Below are positions 9,343 to 17,341 of a stretch of DNA of 64,000 nucleotides, one piece after another. Location: assembly GCF_000024505.1 (NCBI RefSeq), contig NC_013532.1, forward strand, positions 248,001 through 312,000, in the 5' to 3' direction. The translations under genes were made by a program, and so were the position numbers. Position 1 is the first letter of the stretch. Each line of letters begins with the position of its first letter. This DNA comes from Anaplasma centrale str. Israel (GTDB lineage: Bacteria > Pseudomonadota > Alphaproteobacteria > Rickettsiales > Anaplasmataceae). The notes beneath the pieces were generated by a model. The model searched no databases. It had not been told where the DNA came from and worked only from the letters and a program-made list of their open reading frames with translations.

Positions 9343-10671
9343 ATGAACAAGTTTTTTGCGGCAAGCTTTCTGTTAGCTTCCCTCTTCTGTGGTCCCGCAT
9401 TTTGCGCAAAGCTACAAGGTGTGCGGGTTGCGGAACTCGAAAACGGGATGAAGGTTTATGTGATATCGGACAATCGCTTCCCGATAGTGCTGCATATGCT
9501 AGTGTATAGGGTGGGAGGTATGGATGATCCACCCGGCCTTTCAGGCATCGCCCACTTTCTTGAACACATGATGTTTACCGGTACGGAGAAAGTTCAGGAC
9601 TTCTCTGACACAATCGGCCGGCTTGGTGGAAGATACAACGCGCTGACTTCCACCGCATACACTGCATACTACGAGCTAGTGGGAAAGCAACACCTGCCGC
9701 TGATGATGGAAATGGAAGCCGATAGAATGCGCAACCTGGACCTTACTGCGGAGCACATGGAGCGTGAGCGCAACGTTGTGCTTGAGGAAAGAAAAATGCG
9801 TACCGAGGCAACCCCACGTGGGCTACTGGAGGAAGAGGCTGTGAATGTCTTCTATCGCAACGGCTATGGAAGGCCAGTAGTCGGTTGGGAGCACGAAATA
9901 GCGAACTATGACATGCAAAACGTCCAGGCTTTTTATCACAAGTACTACAACCCCAACAATGCAATATTGCTGGTGGCTGGGGATGTGAGTTTTGAGGAAG
10001 TGATGGAGCTTGCGCAAGCCAATTACGGTGGCCTGACAAACAATAGTGAGGCCGTTGAGCGTAATGCCGATGCCAAGCTAGAACCCCCGCACAGGGCTGG
10101 TATAACCGTCAAGATGGAAAGCGCATCCGTAGCAGACCCAGAGATGTTTATGCTATATCAAACCTCCAGTATCACTCAAGATGAGGGCTTGCGCAACTAC
10201 TACGCGGCCGCCCTGGCTGCAGATGTACTTGCCGGAGACGAATTTGGTGTACTGTATGATGAATTGGTCCGCAAACAGCGCGTGGCAACACGAGTCTCTG
10301 CCTCACATAGTGCCAAGGAGTTGAGTAGTGGGGCAGTTTCCATAGATATAAACTTGCATCCAGGCGTCTCTCCCGATGTTGCAAGCAGGGAAGTCAAGCG
10401 CGTGGTTGAGCGGCTTGTCTCGTCCGGGGTGTCTAGAAAGTTTGTAGAGAATGCCAAGTACAGGGGGATGGCGCGTGTGGTGTATGACCTTGACGGCATT
10501 GAGGATAGGGCGTGGTTTTACGCGGGACTTTTGGCCATTGGGTCCCCCGCAATTTCTATGGAGGATGTTGTAGATGCGATCAAGAGCATCCGGGTCGAAG
10601 ATGTCGACACTGCCATCAGGGGGATTTTTACTAGTCCCGCGGTGGAAGGGCATTTGTTACCTAAATTATAG
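9343..10671 (+). CDS. M16-family zinc peptidase, catalytic subunit, exported
   Basis: A signal peptide (MNKFFAASFLLASLFCGPAFCA, split by the cleavage site near residue 21) leads into an M16 peptidase. The inverted zinc motif HxxEH is intact in AHFLEHMMF, with the downstream Glu region in RERNVVLEERKM. At 442 aa it has the size of one pitrilysin-type half, like the beta subunit of mitochondrial processing peptidase. It is followed by a second M16 gene 12 bases later, so the two products probably form a heterodimer in the periplasm. I chose the ATG at 9343 because it starts the signal peptide. Confidence 0.88.
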   Translation: MNKFFAASFLLASLFCGPAFCAKLQGVRVAELENGMKVYVISDNRFPIVLHMLVYRVGGMDDPPGLSGIAHFLEHMMFTGTEKVQDFSDTIGRLGGRYNALTSTAYTAYYELVGKQHLPLMMEMEADRMRNLDLTAEHMERERNVVLEERKMRTEATPRGLLEEEAVNVFYRNGYGRPVVGWEHEIANYDMQNVQAFYHKYYNPNNAILLVAGDVSFEEVMELAQANYGGLTNNSEAVERNADAKLEPPHRAGITVKMESASVADPEMFMLYQTSSITQDEGLRNYYAAALAADVLAGDEFGVLYDELVRKQRVATRVSASHSAKELSSGAVSIDINLHPGVSPDVASREVKRVVERLVSSGVSRKFVENAKYRGMARVVYDLDGIEDRAWFYAGLLAIGSPAISMEDVVDAIKSIRVEDVDTAIRGIFTSPAVEGHLLPKL

Positions 10672-10683
10672 GAGGTTGATTGT

Positions 10684-12018
10684 ATGAATGCTAACCCTTT
10701 ATTGCGCATTCTGTTCCTTGTAAGTGTGGTGCTGTTTGGGACTGAGTGTATTGCTGGTGGGGTAACTGTGGACGTACGCAGCGCAAACACTCCAAATGGC
10801 ATCAGCTACTGGTATCTGCAAGAACATAACCTGCCGATAGTCTCTGTAGCAATTGCGTTCAAAAAAGCCGGGTCTGCTTATGACCCAGAAGGGCAGCATG
10901 GCCTCTCATACCTGGCCTCTTTGGTTATGCCGCACTCCGAGGTTGAAGAAGGTGCTAGTGCCCTGCAAAAACTTACTGAGCGGGGGATAGATTTGTCAGT
11001 CTCCGTCGATCGCGAAAATGTATATATCTTTTTGAAGACTTTGTCAGATAACCTAGGATTGGCGCTAGAAATGCTAGGCCGCTGCCTGTTGGATACGCAC
11101 ATAAATTCTGAGGTTTTTGCACAGGAAAAAGAGCGCCAAAAGTCTGCTGTGCGCCATAGTATGACTGAGCCTTCAGAGCTGGCGATGTATGGGATAGGGC
11201 GCGTTTTATTCGGTGATCACCCCTACGGCCGCTCACCCAGAGGCAGCATCGAGGATATCGACAAGATAACTTTTGATGACGTATCGCGCTACAAGCAAGA
11301 GACTTTTGATCTCGATCAGATGGTTGTTGGAGTAGTGGGAGATATCAGCGAAAAAAGCCTGTCAAAAATGCTCGACACAAGCTTTGCGCGGCTGCGTAGA
11401 GGGCAGAATCTTAGAGGGGTCAGCCCGGTTGATCCCAACATAGGCAGTAGGGGATATATCGAATACAAGGCTCCCCAAAGCGTAATTGTATTTGCTGGCA
11501 AAAGCGTAGAAGCCACAGACCGGCGGTACCATGCAATGCAGCTCCTGACAAACGCACTGGGCGGTACTGCATTGAATTCGGTGTTGATGAGAGAACTGCG
11601 TGAGAAGCTTGGAATCACGTACAGGGTGGGCAGCTTCCTGCACAACGAGGGGCACATGAATTTGATGCTAGGTGTTCTGTACACCGACAATACAACAGCT
11701 AAGCGTGGGGTAAATGGGTTTGCTGATGTAATAAAGAAGGTCAAAGAACATGGGTTAGATGAGCAGGTGTTCAACATCTCAAAGGCCGATATCCTCGATT
11801 CTTTCGTATTTACCTTTCTAAACACGGGTTCTGTGGCAAATTTGCTCATGAGGCTGCAGCTGCAGGGTAGGGAGCTGGGCTACATATCGGAATATCGCAC
11901 GCTGTTTGATTCCATAACACTGCAAGAAGTTAATGAAGTTGCGCGGGAGATACTGGGTGATTTATCTGTCGTCGAAGTGGGGGTGCGTAACAACATTGGT
12001 GGCAGGACCGTACTCTAG
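10684..12018 (+). CDS. M16-family protein, non-catalytic partner subunit
   Basis: The fold-level features of M16 peptidases are present (NGISYWYLQEHNLPIVSV near the mature N-terminus, HPYGRSPRGS, and RELREKLGITYRVGS in the second half), but the zinc motif is lost: the region aligning to HxxEH reads QHGLSYLASLVMPH. A signal peptide covers residues 1-25. An AGGAGG at 10670-10675 overlaps the stop of the preceding peptidase gene and precedes this ATG by 8 bases, giving tight translational coupling. By analogy with paired bacterial M16 proteins and mitochondrial MPP alpha/beta, it should bind substrate for the upstream partner. Confidence 0.85.
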   Translation: MNANPLLRILFLVSVVLFGTECIAGGVTVDVRSANTPNGISYWYLQEHNLPIVSVAIAFKKAGSAYDPEGQHGLSYLASLVMPHSEVEEGASALQKLTERGIDLSVSVDRENVYIFLKTLSDNLGLALEMLGRCLLDTHINSEVFAQEKERQKSAVRHSMTEPSELAMYGIGRVLFGDHPYGRSPRGSIEDIDKITFDDVSRYKQETFDLDQMVVGVVGDISEKSLSKMLDTSFARLRRGQNLRGVSPVDPNIGSRGYIEYKAPQSVIVFAGKSVEATDRRYHAMQLLTNALGGTALNSVLMRELREKLGITYRVGSFLHNEGHMNLMLGVLYTDNTTAKRGVNGFADVIKKVKEHGLDEQVFNISKADILDSFVFTFLNTGSVANLLMRLQLQGRELGYISEYRTLFDSITLQEVNEVAREILGDLSVVEVGVRNNIGGRTVL

Positions 12019-12200
12019 TTCGCTAACGTGTGAACTGCACCGGTGTAACGCCTGTTACTTACTATCATGCAGTGGGATGCTTGCTGTATTACCGCTACGC
12101 GAGTGCCGCGGAGATTTGTGGTTTTCACCCTGAGGGATAGTGGATATACTGGAGCTTGGGGATGAGAATATGCCCTGGGTTTGTATTTCAATGAGGGTAT

Positions 12201-13073
12201 GTGAAGAGGGAGCTTGATGATGACATTGGGGGTGGTGTAAGGTCCCTAATTCTGCGTAAACCCATCAGCAATGTCTACTTCAGGCTGGGGGCCTTCTGCG
12301 CGGCTGTGTTCGCTGCTGTTGCCGCATTTGCGTTTGCCTATGCGATATCTGCTGGTGTTGCGTTCTCGTGGTACGCTCCGGTTTTTATCGTTGCAGTGGT
12401 CTCTACTGTGACACTCCTTCTGAGTTTGGCGTTTATGTCTATTATGTCTGCCCTGCAAAGTCGCAGCGGTAGGGTGCAGTACGCTAGCGGAACAATACAA
12501 GCCCCTTTCGGTTGTTCGAGTAAGAGACTGGATATCAGTGTACGCCGGCACGGGGTGCAAGGCGGTTATGGGGTGTTTCAGTCAGTTCTTGCATGCACGA
12601 TTGTATGTTCGCTGATTGCTGCTGCGCTGGCAGGTGGGGTCGTGGTTGGGCGGTCGCAAGCCTTACCTTCAATTGCCTCATTGGCCGCCAGAATGCAGAG
12701 CATAGAGAGTATTGCGTTTGTCGCCGCAGTTGCGGTGCTTTTGATTTCATGCCTCCTACTATTTTGCGTCAGGGTTTTTACTGACGGGGCCACACCACGC
12801 GTAAATATGTTCGTTGTTATGGCTTCAAACCCTGACTCCTCTCGTACGACAGATTCGGAAGAGTCATCTCCTAGCTCTGTTACGCGAGGGGCGCGTGGAG
12901 CCGCAGACGGCCCGGCCACCAGGAATGCGCGCACTGCCGATGCTGAAGCAGAACAGGGCCCAGCCCACAATGCCCTACGGAGTACAAGCTGGATTAGCGC
13001 GCTAATGGGGCTCGAACGCGAAGCCTCTGGGGTCTGTATTAAGTGTATTATAGACGCCCGTAGCCTGCAGTAA
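12201..13073 (+). CDS. multi-pass membrane protein, unknown function (first of three neighbours)
   Basis: I do not recognise a family. The 290-aa product has two N-terminal membrane segments (about residues 27-51 and 58-80), a polar stretch of ~45 residues, two more membrane segments (about 128-152 and 170-192), and a disordered acidic/Ser/Arg/Ala-rich tail of ~95 residues ending in a Cys-containing patch. Start is GTG at 12201 with GAGGG a few bases upstream. The 2+2 membrane layout recurs in the next two genes, which suggests a diverged tandem family. Function cannot be assigned; an inner-membrane or secreted inclusion-membrane role are both possible. Confidence 0.6.
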   Translation: MKRELDDDIGGGVRSLILRKPISNVYFRLGAFCAAVFAAVAAFAFAYAISAGVAFSWYAPVFIVAVVSTVTLLLSLAFMSIMSALQSRSGRVQYASGTIQAPFGCSSKRLDISVRRHGVQGGYGVFQSVLACTIVCSLIAAALAGGVVVGRSQALPSIASLAARMQSIESIAFVAAVAVLLISCLLLFCVRVFTDGATPRVNMFVVMASNPDSSRTTDSEESSPSSVTRGARGAADGPATRNARTADAEAEQGPAHNALRSTSWISALMGLEREASGVCIKCIIDARSLQ

Positions 13074-13385
13074 CCCCACATGCAGCATACCACACGTGCA
13101 TGATGTCTTGTTGTTTGTTGTGTGTTTCTCGTGATGCATAGTGTGCAGGTTCGGCAGACTAAATTCACGTGTACATGCCAGTGTACATGCCACTGCGCAG
13201 GGTCATATGCTGTTCTTCTCAGTCAATGTGGCGTAAATGTCACAGCTCGCCATGACCGCTGTGAGAGGGCATATGCTGCTGACCGTTGCTGTAAAAACGT
13301 GTGTACAACGAGATGGCAGCCGCTTAAAGACCCTTAAAACAGTTAGCTTCTGCATGTGAGGTTTTATATTTCCAAGTTTAACTAG

Positions 13386-13414
13386 TTGACAATATTGTTC
13401 CCCAGCAGTAGTAT
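13386..13414 (+). promoter_or_regulatory. sigma70-like promoter for the 13.4-kb membrane gene
   Basis: A perfect TTGACA at 13386-13391 is followed after 17 bases by TAGTAT at 13409-13414, which matches four of six consensus -10 positions. The predicted start point is 20-30 bases upstream of the GTG/ATG start codons at 13440/13449. The rest of the 366-base gap (13074-13439) holds no gene that I can support; it has a short direct repeat GTGTACATGCCA near 13170-13192. Confidence 0.5.
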
Positions 13415-13439
13415 CGCCTGGGTGTTATCTATTTAGGTT

Positions 13440-14222
13440 GTGTCGGTTATGTCCTTTAAGATTAAAGATGAGAAGCTGAGTGCGCACATAGCGAACCCAG
13501 ATAGTACTAGGTATATGCGTCAGGGTTTGGGTGTTACTACGGCTCTGTCGGTCATAGTGGTTGCTGCGCTTGCAGCGCGCGTGTGGAGGCTGTCTCAAGA
13601 AGGCCTGGAGTCTAGCGTGCTCTTGAAGCGTCCCCAGTTCATAGCGCTTATGGTCATGCTGGCTGTGTTTGTTGTTGCTGCTATAGGCCTAGCTGTGGTC
13701 TGCAACGAACATCAGAAGAAAGCGAAGGAAATGAACGGGCTATATCCGGATGCTGCGTATCTGACAACTCCTGACAAAGAGGGTGAGGAGCAAGGGAACA
13801 GGGTACGCGCTGTGTCTTTTGCTTCGAGCAGTCGTACAAACCCGTTCTCCACTCCTACGGCTATGGCGGGTCTGGTAACCCTTACTGTATTCGCTGCGCT
13901 GTCTGGTGCACTGCCTAGTCAGACCGCTATCACTGCTGAAATGATAGGCTCCGGGTTTGCTGCTGCCACTCCTCTGCAACAAGCGTGGGTTGTCATGCTG
14001 TTTTTGGCAATGGCTGTAACGTTCTTTGCTGCCATGAGAGGTGGTTTGCTTGCATCTGGCCAGGGGAACAGGCTTTGTGTTGTGAGCTCGGGTGATGTCT
14101 CCGCCGCAGATGGGGTACTCCCTGCTGGTGCGCTGGGCCCAGAGACTGACTTCAGCGAAGTTGTTGCTATACACGTGCACAACGCTGGTTACGGGGGTGT
14201 CGGGGTCAATCCTGCGCCGTAA
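13440..14222 (+). CDS. multi-pass membrane protein, unknown function (second of three)
   Basis: The 260-aa product has two N-terminal membrane segments (about residues 29-47 and 64-88), a charged loop with EHQKKAKEMNG and a Ser-rich stretch, then two more membrane segments (about 141-160 and 179-200) and a Gly/Val-rich soluble tail. Start is the GTG at 13440 or the ATG at 13449. It has its own promoter-like sequence upstream. The architecture matches the flanking genes although sequence identity is low by eye. No catalytic motif is visible. Confidence 0.58.
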   Translation: MSVMSFKIKDEKLSAHIANPDSTRYMRQGLGVTTALSVIVVAALAARVWRLSQEGLESSVLLKRPQFIALMVMLAVFVVAAIGLAVVCNEHQKKAKEMNGLYPDAAYLTTPDKEGEEQGNRVRAVSFASSSRTNPFSTPTAMAGLVTLTVFAALSGALPSQTAITAEMIGSGFAAATPLQQAWVVMLFLAMAVTFFAAMRGGLLASGQGNRLCVVSSGDVSAADGVLPAGALGPETDFSEVVAIHVHNAGYGGVGVNPAP

Positions 14223-14551
14223 TCTCAGGGCGGCGGCCTTTCCGCATCGTCTCCACTGCAGTTGTTGGTGTTTTGCTGTGGTGGGTGCCGCTCCGGGCGG
14301 TTTGCTTTCTCTGCCTGGTGGATAGGTGCTACGTCGCCCCACTTCCTTCCCGGCCCTCCGAAACGGGGGCGGGTGTAGTTGTTGCCGTGCTGCTGTATGC
14401 TTTGTGGTTTGGGTGCGGCCGGCTTTCGCGTTGTAGGTGTATCTGTGTAGGTCTAAGGCGCTGCCCGAGGCGGTTGCATGGCGGTCCTATTGACTCTAGG
14501 TGCTGATTTCCTTAAAATGCTAGTAATCTTTTAGGGTGATGAGGCTGTAGG
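14223..14551 (+). other. gap between membrane genes, no gene seen
   Basis: This 329-base gap is GC-rich in its first two thirds and T-rich just before the next gene. Short open frames run through it but none has a plausible start, composition or family. No terminator hairpin with a T-run was found. Confidence 0.4.
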
Positions 14552-15337
14552 GTGTATAGGGACGCTGACCACGGTGATGTGGGTATTTTACGGCTGGGGC
14601 GTGATAGGCTGTTTGCCAAGATGTGTGCTGTGCTGCTGATTGCTAGTGCCGCCTCCCTCGCCTTCTTCGCGGCTTACATCTCCGCTTCCGGGTTTCCCTT
14701 GCTGGAGTCAGGGCCTGCCACTGCTGCTTTCCTGCTCTCCATGGTGGGTGCTTTTGCAGCGTTATGTGGGCTTATAGTATTCTGCGTGAGGCTGAGGACC
14801 ATAAGTAGGTATGGGCTCATTGTCTCTCTGCCAGAGGGGAACTTTGACTCTCCGAGTATGCTGCAGATGAACGGGCCTTTCGTGAGTAGCACTAACGCCC
14901 GGGCTGAGGTCAGTGTTAAGAAGAGTGGGCTCAGCGGAGCCGCTAAGTTTGAGCCCTTTTCCTGCGGCCTTGTGGCGGTGCTTGGCGTTTCGCTGTGTAC
15001 CTTCTCTGCCGCGTTTGGTGTCTTGTGTGCTTGTACCCGGGGTGATGTTTTAGAGGCGGCGAAGGCCTTGTTTGCTCCTTCTGTGGCGTCTAACGTGTGT
15101 CTGATCGCGGCTACTTTGGTGTTGGCTACGGGGGTTGTAGGCTTAGTGCGCTACATGCTCTCCTCCTCTGCGGGTCGTATGGTGGTGCTAAGCGATGACA
15201 GGACGCGCTTTTCGGATGCGGACATAGAAGACATCGCGGGTAGGCTGAACATTTCCCCTGCGAACGTAGCTAATATCACGATCTCAAGAGGTGGTGCTTC
15301 TGTTGTGCCCCTGGGTAGCTCACCGCTGCTTCCATGA
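14552..15337 (+). CDS. multi-pass membrane protein, unknown function (third of three)
   Basis: The 261-aa product repeats the layout of its two upstream neighbours: two N-terminal membrane segments (about residues 23-47 and 56-80), a ~50-residue polar loop, two membrane segments (about 136-160 and 175-200), and a polar C-terminal domain with DADIEDIAGRLNISPANV, which resembles a small helix-turn segment. The GTG at 14552 is the only reasonable start, because the nearby ATG at 14539 runs into a TAG within four codons. It is convergent with ctaG. No known family recognised. Confidence 0.58.
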   Translation: MYRDADHGDVGILRLGRDRLFAKMCAVLLIASAASLAFFAAYISASGFPLLESGPATAAFLLSMVGAFAALCGLIVFCVRLRTISRYGLIVSLPEGNFDSPSMLQMNGPFVSSTNARAEVSVKKSGLSGAAKFEPFSCGLVAVLGVSLCTFSAAFGVLCACTRGDVLEAAKALFAPSVASNVCLIAATLVLATGVVGLVRYMLSSSAGRMVVLSDDRTRFSDADIEDIAGRLNISPANVANITISRGGASVVPLGSSPLLP

Positions 15338-15418
15338 GGGTAGGGTATAGAAGGCTGTTCTCGCTGTGCGAGGAGAAGCCCCGCTGTGGCGTGCAAGCCA
15401 CGGTGCCGCGCGGTTTTA

Positions 15419-16039
15419 TTAGTGCCCGGTTTGCTCTCCCTCCCGCTGTAGGGCAGAGGCTTCAGTGGCGGTGCGGCCGCCCTCCTGTGCTGTTTGGAAA
15501 AAGGTGTAAGATAGGGTAATCTCCCTAATGTCTTCGGTTTGAGGGTCCTCCTCTATTGCCGGAGATATGAAGAACGACACTGGCATCGTTATCCTAAGCC
15601 CCGGGGCGAATGTCTGTTCCGAGAAACAAAAGCAGGCTATCTTGTAAAAGTACTTCCCTGCCTGTACTGGGGTCACATTATACACTGCCATTCCGCTTAT
15701 TTCCTTATCAGACGGGTTTTCCGCAACGTAGAAGGCCAACTTCTGCACTCCAGGAGTTACCATAACGTGGGGCTGCTCCGGGTAAAAAAGCAGTGGGATG
15801 CCATGTGTGTCCGCATTCAGCCTTACTTTGATATCATAGCTGCCTATTTTTTTATCTGGGGCCACAGATACGGCTTTTCTCGTTGTGCCGCCATATCCAG
15901 TTGCTTTACAAAAAATTCTATACAATGGCACCGATGCATATGTTAGGCATACCATTGAGGCTATGGCTGACACCAGCAACGCCAGAATTTCATTGTTGCG
16001 CTTATTTTTTTTCACAATACTCCGGGTTGCTCGCTCCAT
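15419..16039 (-). CDS. ctaG: cytochrome c oxidase assembly protein CtaG (Cox11 family)
   Basis: Cox11/CtaG delivers copper to the CuB site of cytochrome oxidase. One N-terminal membrane anchor (about residues 17-37) is followed by a periplasmic domain with the copper-binding CFCF motif in IACFCFSEQ and the FFISP segment near the C-terminus. YASVPLYRIFC just after the anchor is a strong family signature. The ATG at 16039 lies inside the end of rnc, giving a 38-base overlap and probable translational coupling. No other cytochrome oxidase gene is in the window. Confidence 0.92.
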   Translation of the reverse strand: MERATRSIVKKNKRNNEILALLVSAIASMVCLTYASVPLYRIFCKATGYGGTTRKAVSVAPDKKIGSYDIKVRLNADTHGIPLLFYPEQPHVMVTPGVQKLAFYVAENPSDKEISGMAVYNVTPVQAGKYFYKIACFCFSEQTFAPGLRITMPVSFFISPAIEEDPQTEDIREITLSYTFFQTAQEGGRTATEASALQREGEQTGH

Positions 16040-16751
16040 TCTGCGGAAGTTCGGTGATCCTTTTCAACATCAACTTGGCCGCTTCCTGCTCCGCGAGCTT
16101 TTTACTGCTGCCAGTACCCAATATACTGCCGTGCCCCTGTATACTCACCTCGACTGCAAAGACCGGTTTGTGCTCTGGGCCAGATTTGCTCACTAATTTG
16201 TATAGCGGTACCGTCCAGCCTCTGCTTTGTACCCACTCCTGCAGCGCAGTCTTTGGATCCTGAGGTGGTGCCGAGGACATGCGTTGTGCGCGCGAGAACC
16301 AATGTTCACGTATAAAGTTTTTGTAATCTTCCGAACTGCCATCTATGTACATTGCCCCTATGAGGGCTTCTAATGCATTCTCCAAGGTGCCTGGATTGTC
16401 AGATCCTCCACAAGACATCTCCCCGCTTGACATAAGTATAAGCCCACCCAAGCCTATAGATCTTGCAATCTCAACCACCTCTGAGCCGCGCACGAGCGCC
16501 GTTCTTTTTTGGGTGAGACAACCCTCATCATCGTCTGGAAAGAGCCTGTACAACATCTCAGACACAGCCATGCTTAATACGGCATCACCGAGAAACTCGA
16601 GGCGCTCATAATTTGCTGCACTCTCGCGCGAGAGACTGGGATGGGTCAGTGATTCCAAAAGCAGGTCTAAATCCCTAAACCGGTATCCTGTAACCTCATA
16701 CACCCTGCATGCCAGGTTTTCTTTATCAATGTTATCAATAGGGCGCGACAT
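16002..16751 (-). CDS. rnc: ribonuclease III
   Basis: RNase III cleaves double-stranded RNA in rRNA and mRNA processing. The signature ERLEFLGDAVLSMAVSEML is near residue 45, with the second acidic cluster in NALEALIGAMYIDG near 123, and a double-stranded RNA-binding domain (about 160-235) ends the protein (FAVEVSIQGHGSILGTG..., AEQEAAKLML). Length of 249 aa is somewhat longer than E. coli's 226. It is upstream of and overlapping ctaG on the minus strand. Confidence 0.95.
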   Translation of the reverse strand: MSRPIDNIDKENLACRVYEVTGYRFRDLDLLLESLTHPSLSRESAANYERLEFLGDAVLSMAVSEMLYRLFPDDDEGCLTQKRTALVRGSEVVEIARSIGLGGLILMSSGEMSCGGSDNPGTLENALEALIGAMYIDGSSEDYKNFIREHWFSRAQRMSSAPPQDPKTALQEWVQSRGWTVPLYKLVSKSGPEHKPVFAVEVSIQGHGSILGTGSSKKLAEQEAAKLMLKRITELPQNGASNPEYCEKK

Positions 16752-16907
16752 GGCGTTCCCTCGCTATTGTTTGTGGGCCACTCTCAACATTGCAGCGCTC
16801 CAGCCTCAGAGTGCCTCTGGAGATGTTGTATGCCGAGTTAGGAATGTATGCAGATCTGCAGCAGCAAGCAAAGTTAAACGAAGCTACCATCGCTGTTCCC
16901 CCCTCTG

Positions 16908-17333
16908 TTATGTGAAAATCTTTCCTTGACCATATGCAACAGCAGAGCCGATACTTGACCTCTCAATTTTATCTAGGCGTGTACTGAAAAGCTCTATAAT
17001 TGGGCGGTGCACTTTTGTACGAGAGTAATACTTGGGAATGGAGCTACAGGTGGCCACCTGCACGTTCTTAACAAAAACTAACGTAGAAATCAGAGCACGG
17101 CAACCAAGCTCCAAAAACCCAGAGCTTACCACGGCCCCGCCCCCGCCACACTGCACAGACCCACCTTCGCTGTTGTGCATACTCTCCGCATTGCAGGGGT
17201 TGTTACACTGCGCAATTTTAGCAAGCTGTGGGGCGAGAGCAGAATAGGGCCAAGGCCAAGCCCCGGGGCGATCGGTGCAGAACGCCTGGGTGAGGGCCGC
17301 GGGGCAAAACAAGGAAAGCAACGCTCCGAGCAC
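16908..17333 (-). CDS. small putative secreted cysteine-containing protein
   Basis: A 141-aa open frame starts (GTG) only 8 bases after the degP stop codon on the same strand. Its N-terminus looks like a signal peptide, LGALLSLFCPAALTQA, with likely cleavage after the second alanine. The mature part has about six cysteines (AQCNNPCNAES, SVQCGGGG, ELGCRALI, VATCSS) and ends in a charged region. The position right behind a periplasmic protease and the signal peptide argue for a real gene. I do not recognise a family and the composition gives no function. A short inverted repeat (CTCCAG...CTGGAG) lies between it and rnc near 16799-16824. Confidence 0.5.
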   Translation of the reverse strand: MLGALLSLFCPAALTQAFCTDRPGAWPWPYSALAPQLAKIAQCNNPCNAESMHNSEGGSVQCGGGGAVVSSGFLELGCRALISTLVFVKNVQVATCSSIPKYYSRTKVHRPIIELFSTRLDKIERSSIGSAVAYGQGKIFT

Positions 17334-17341
17334 AGCAAAGC

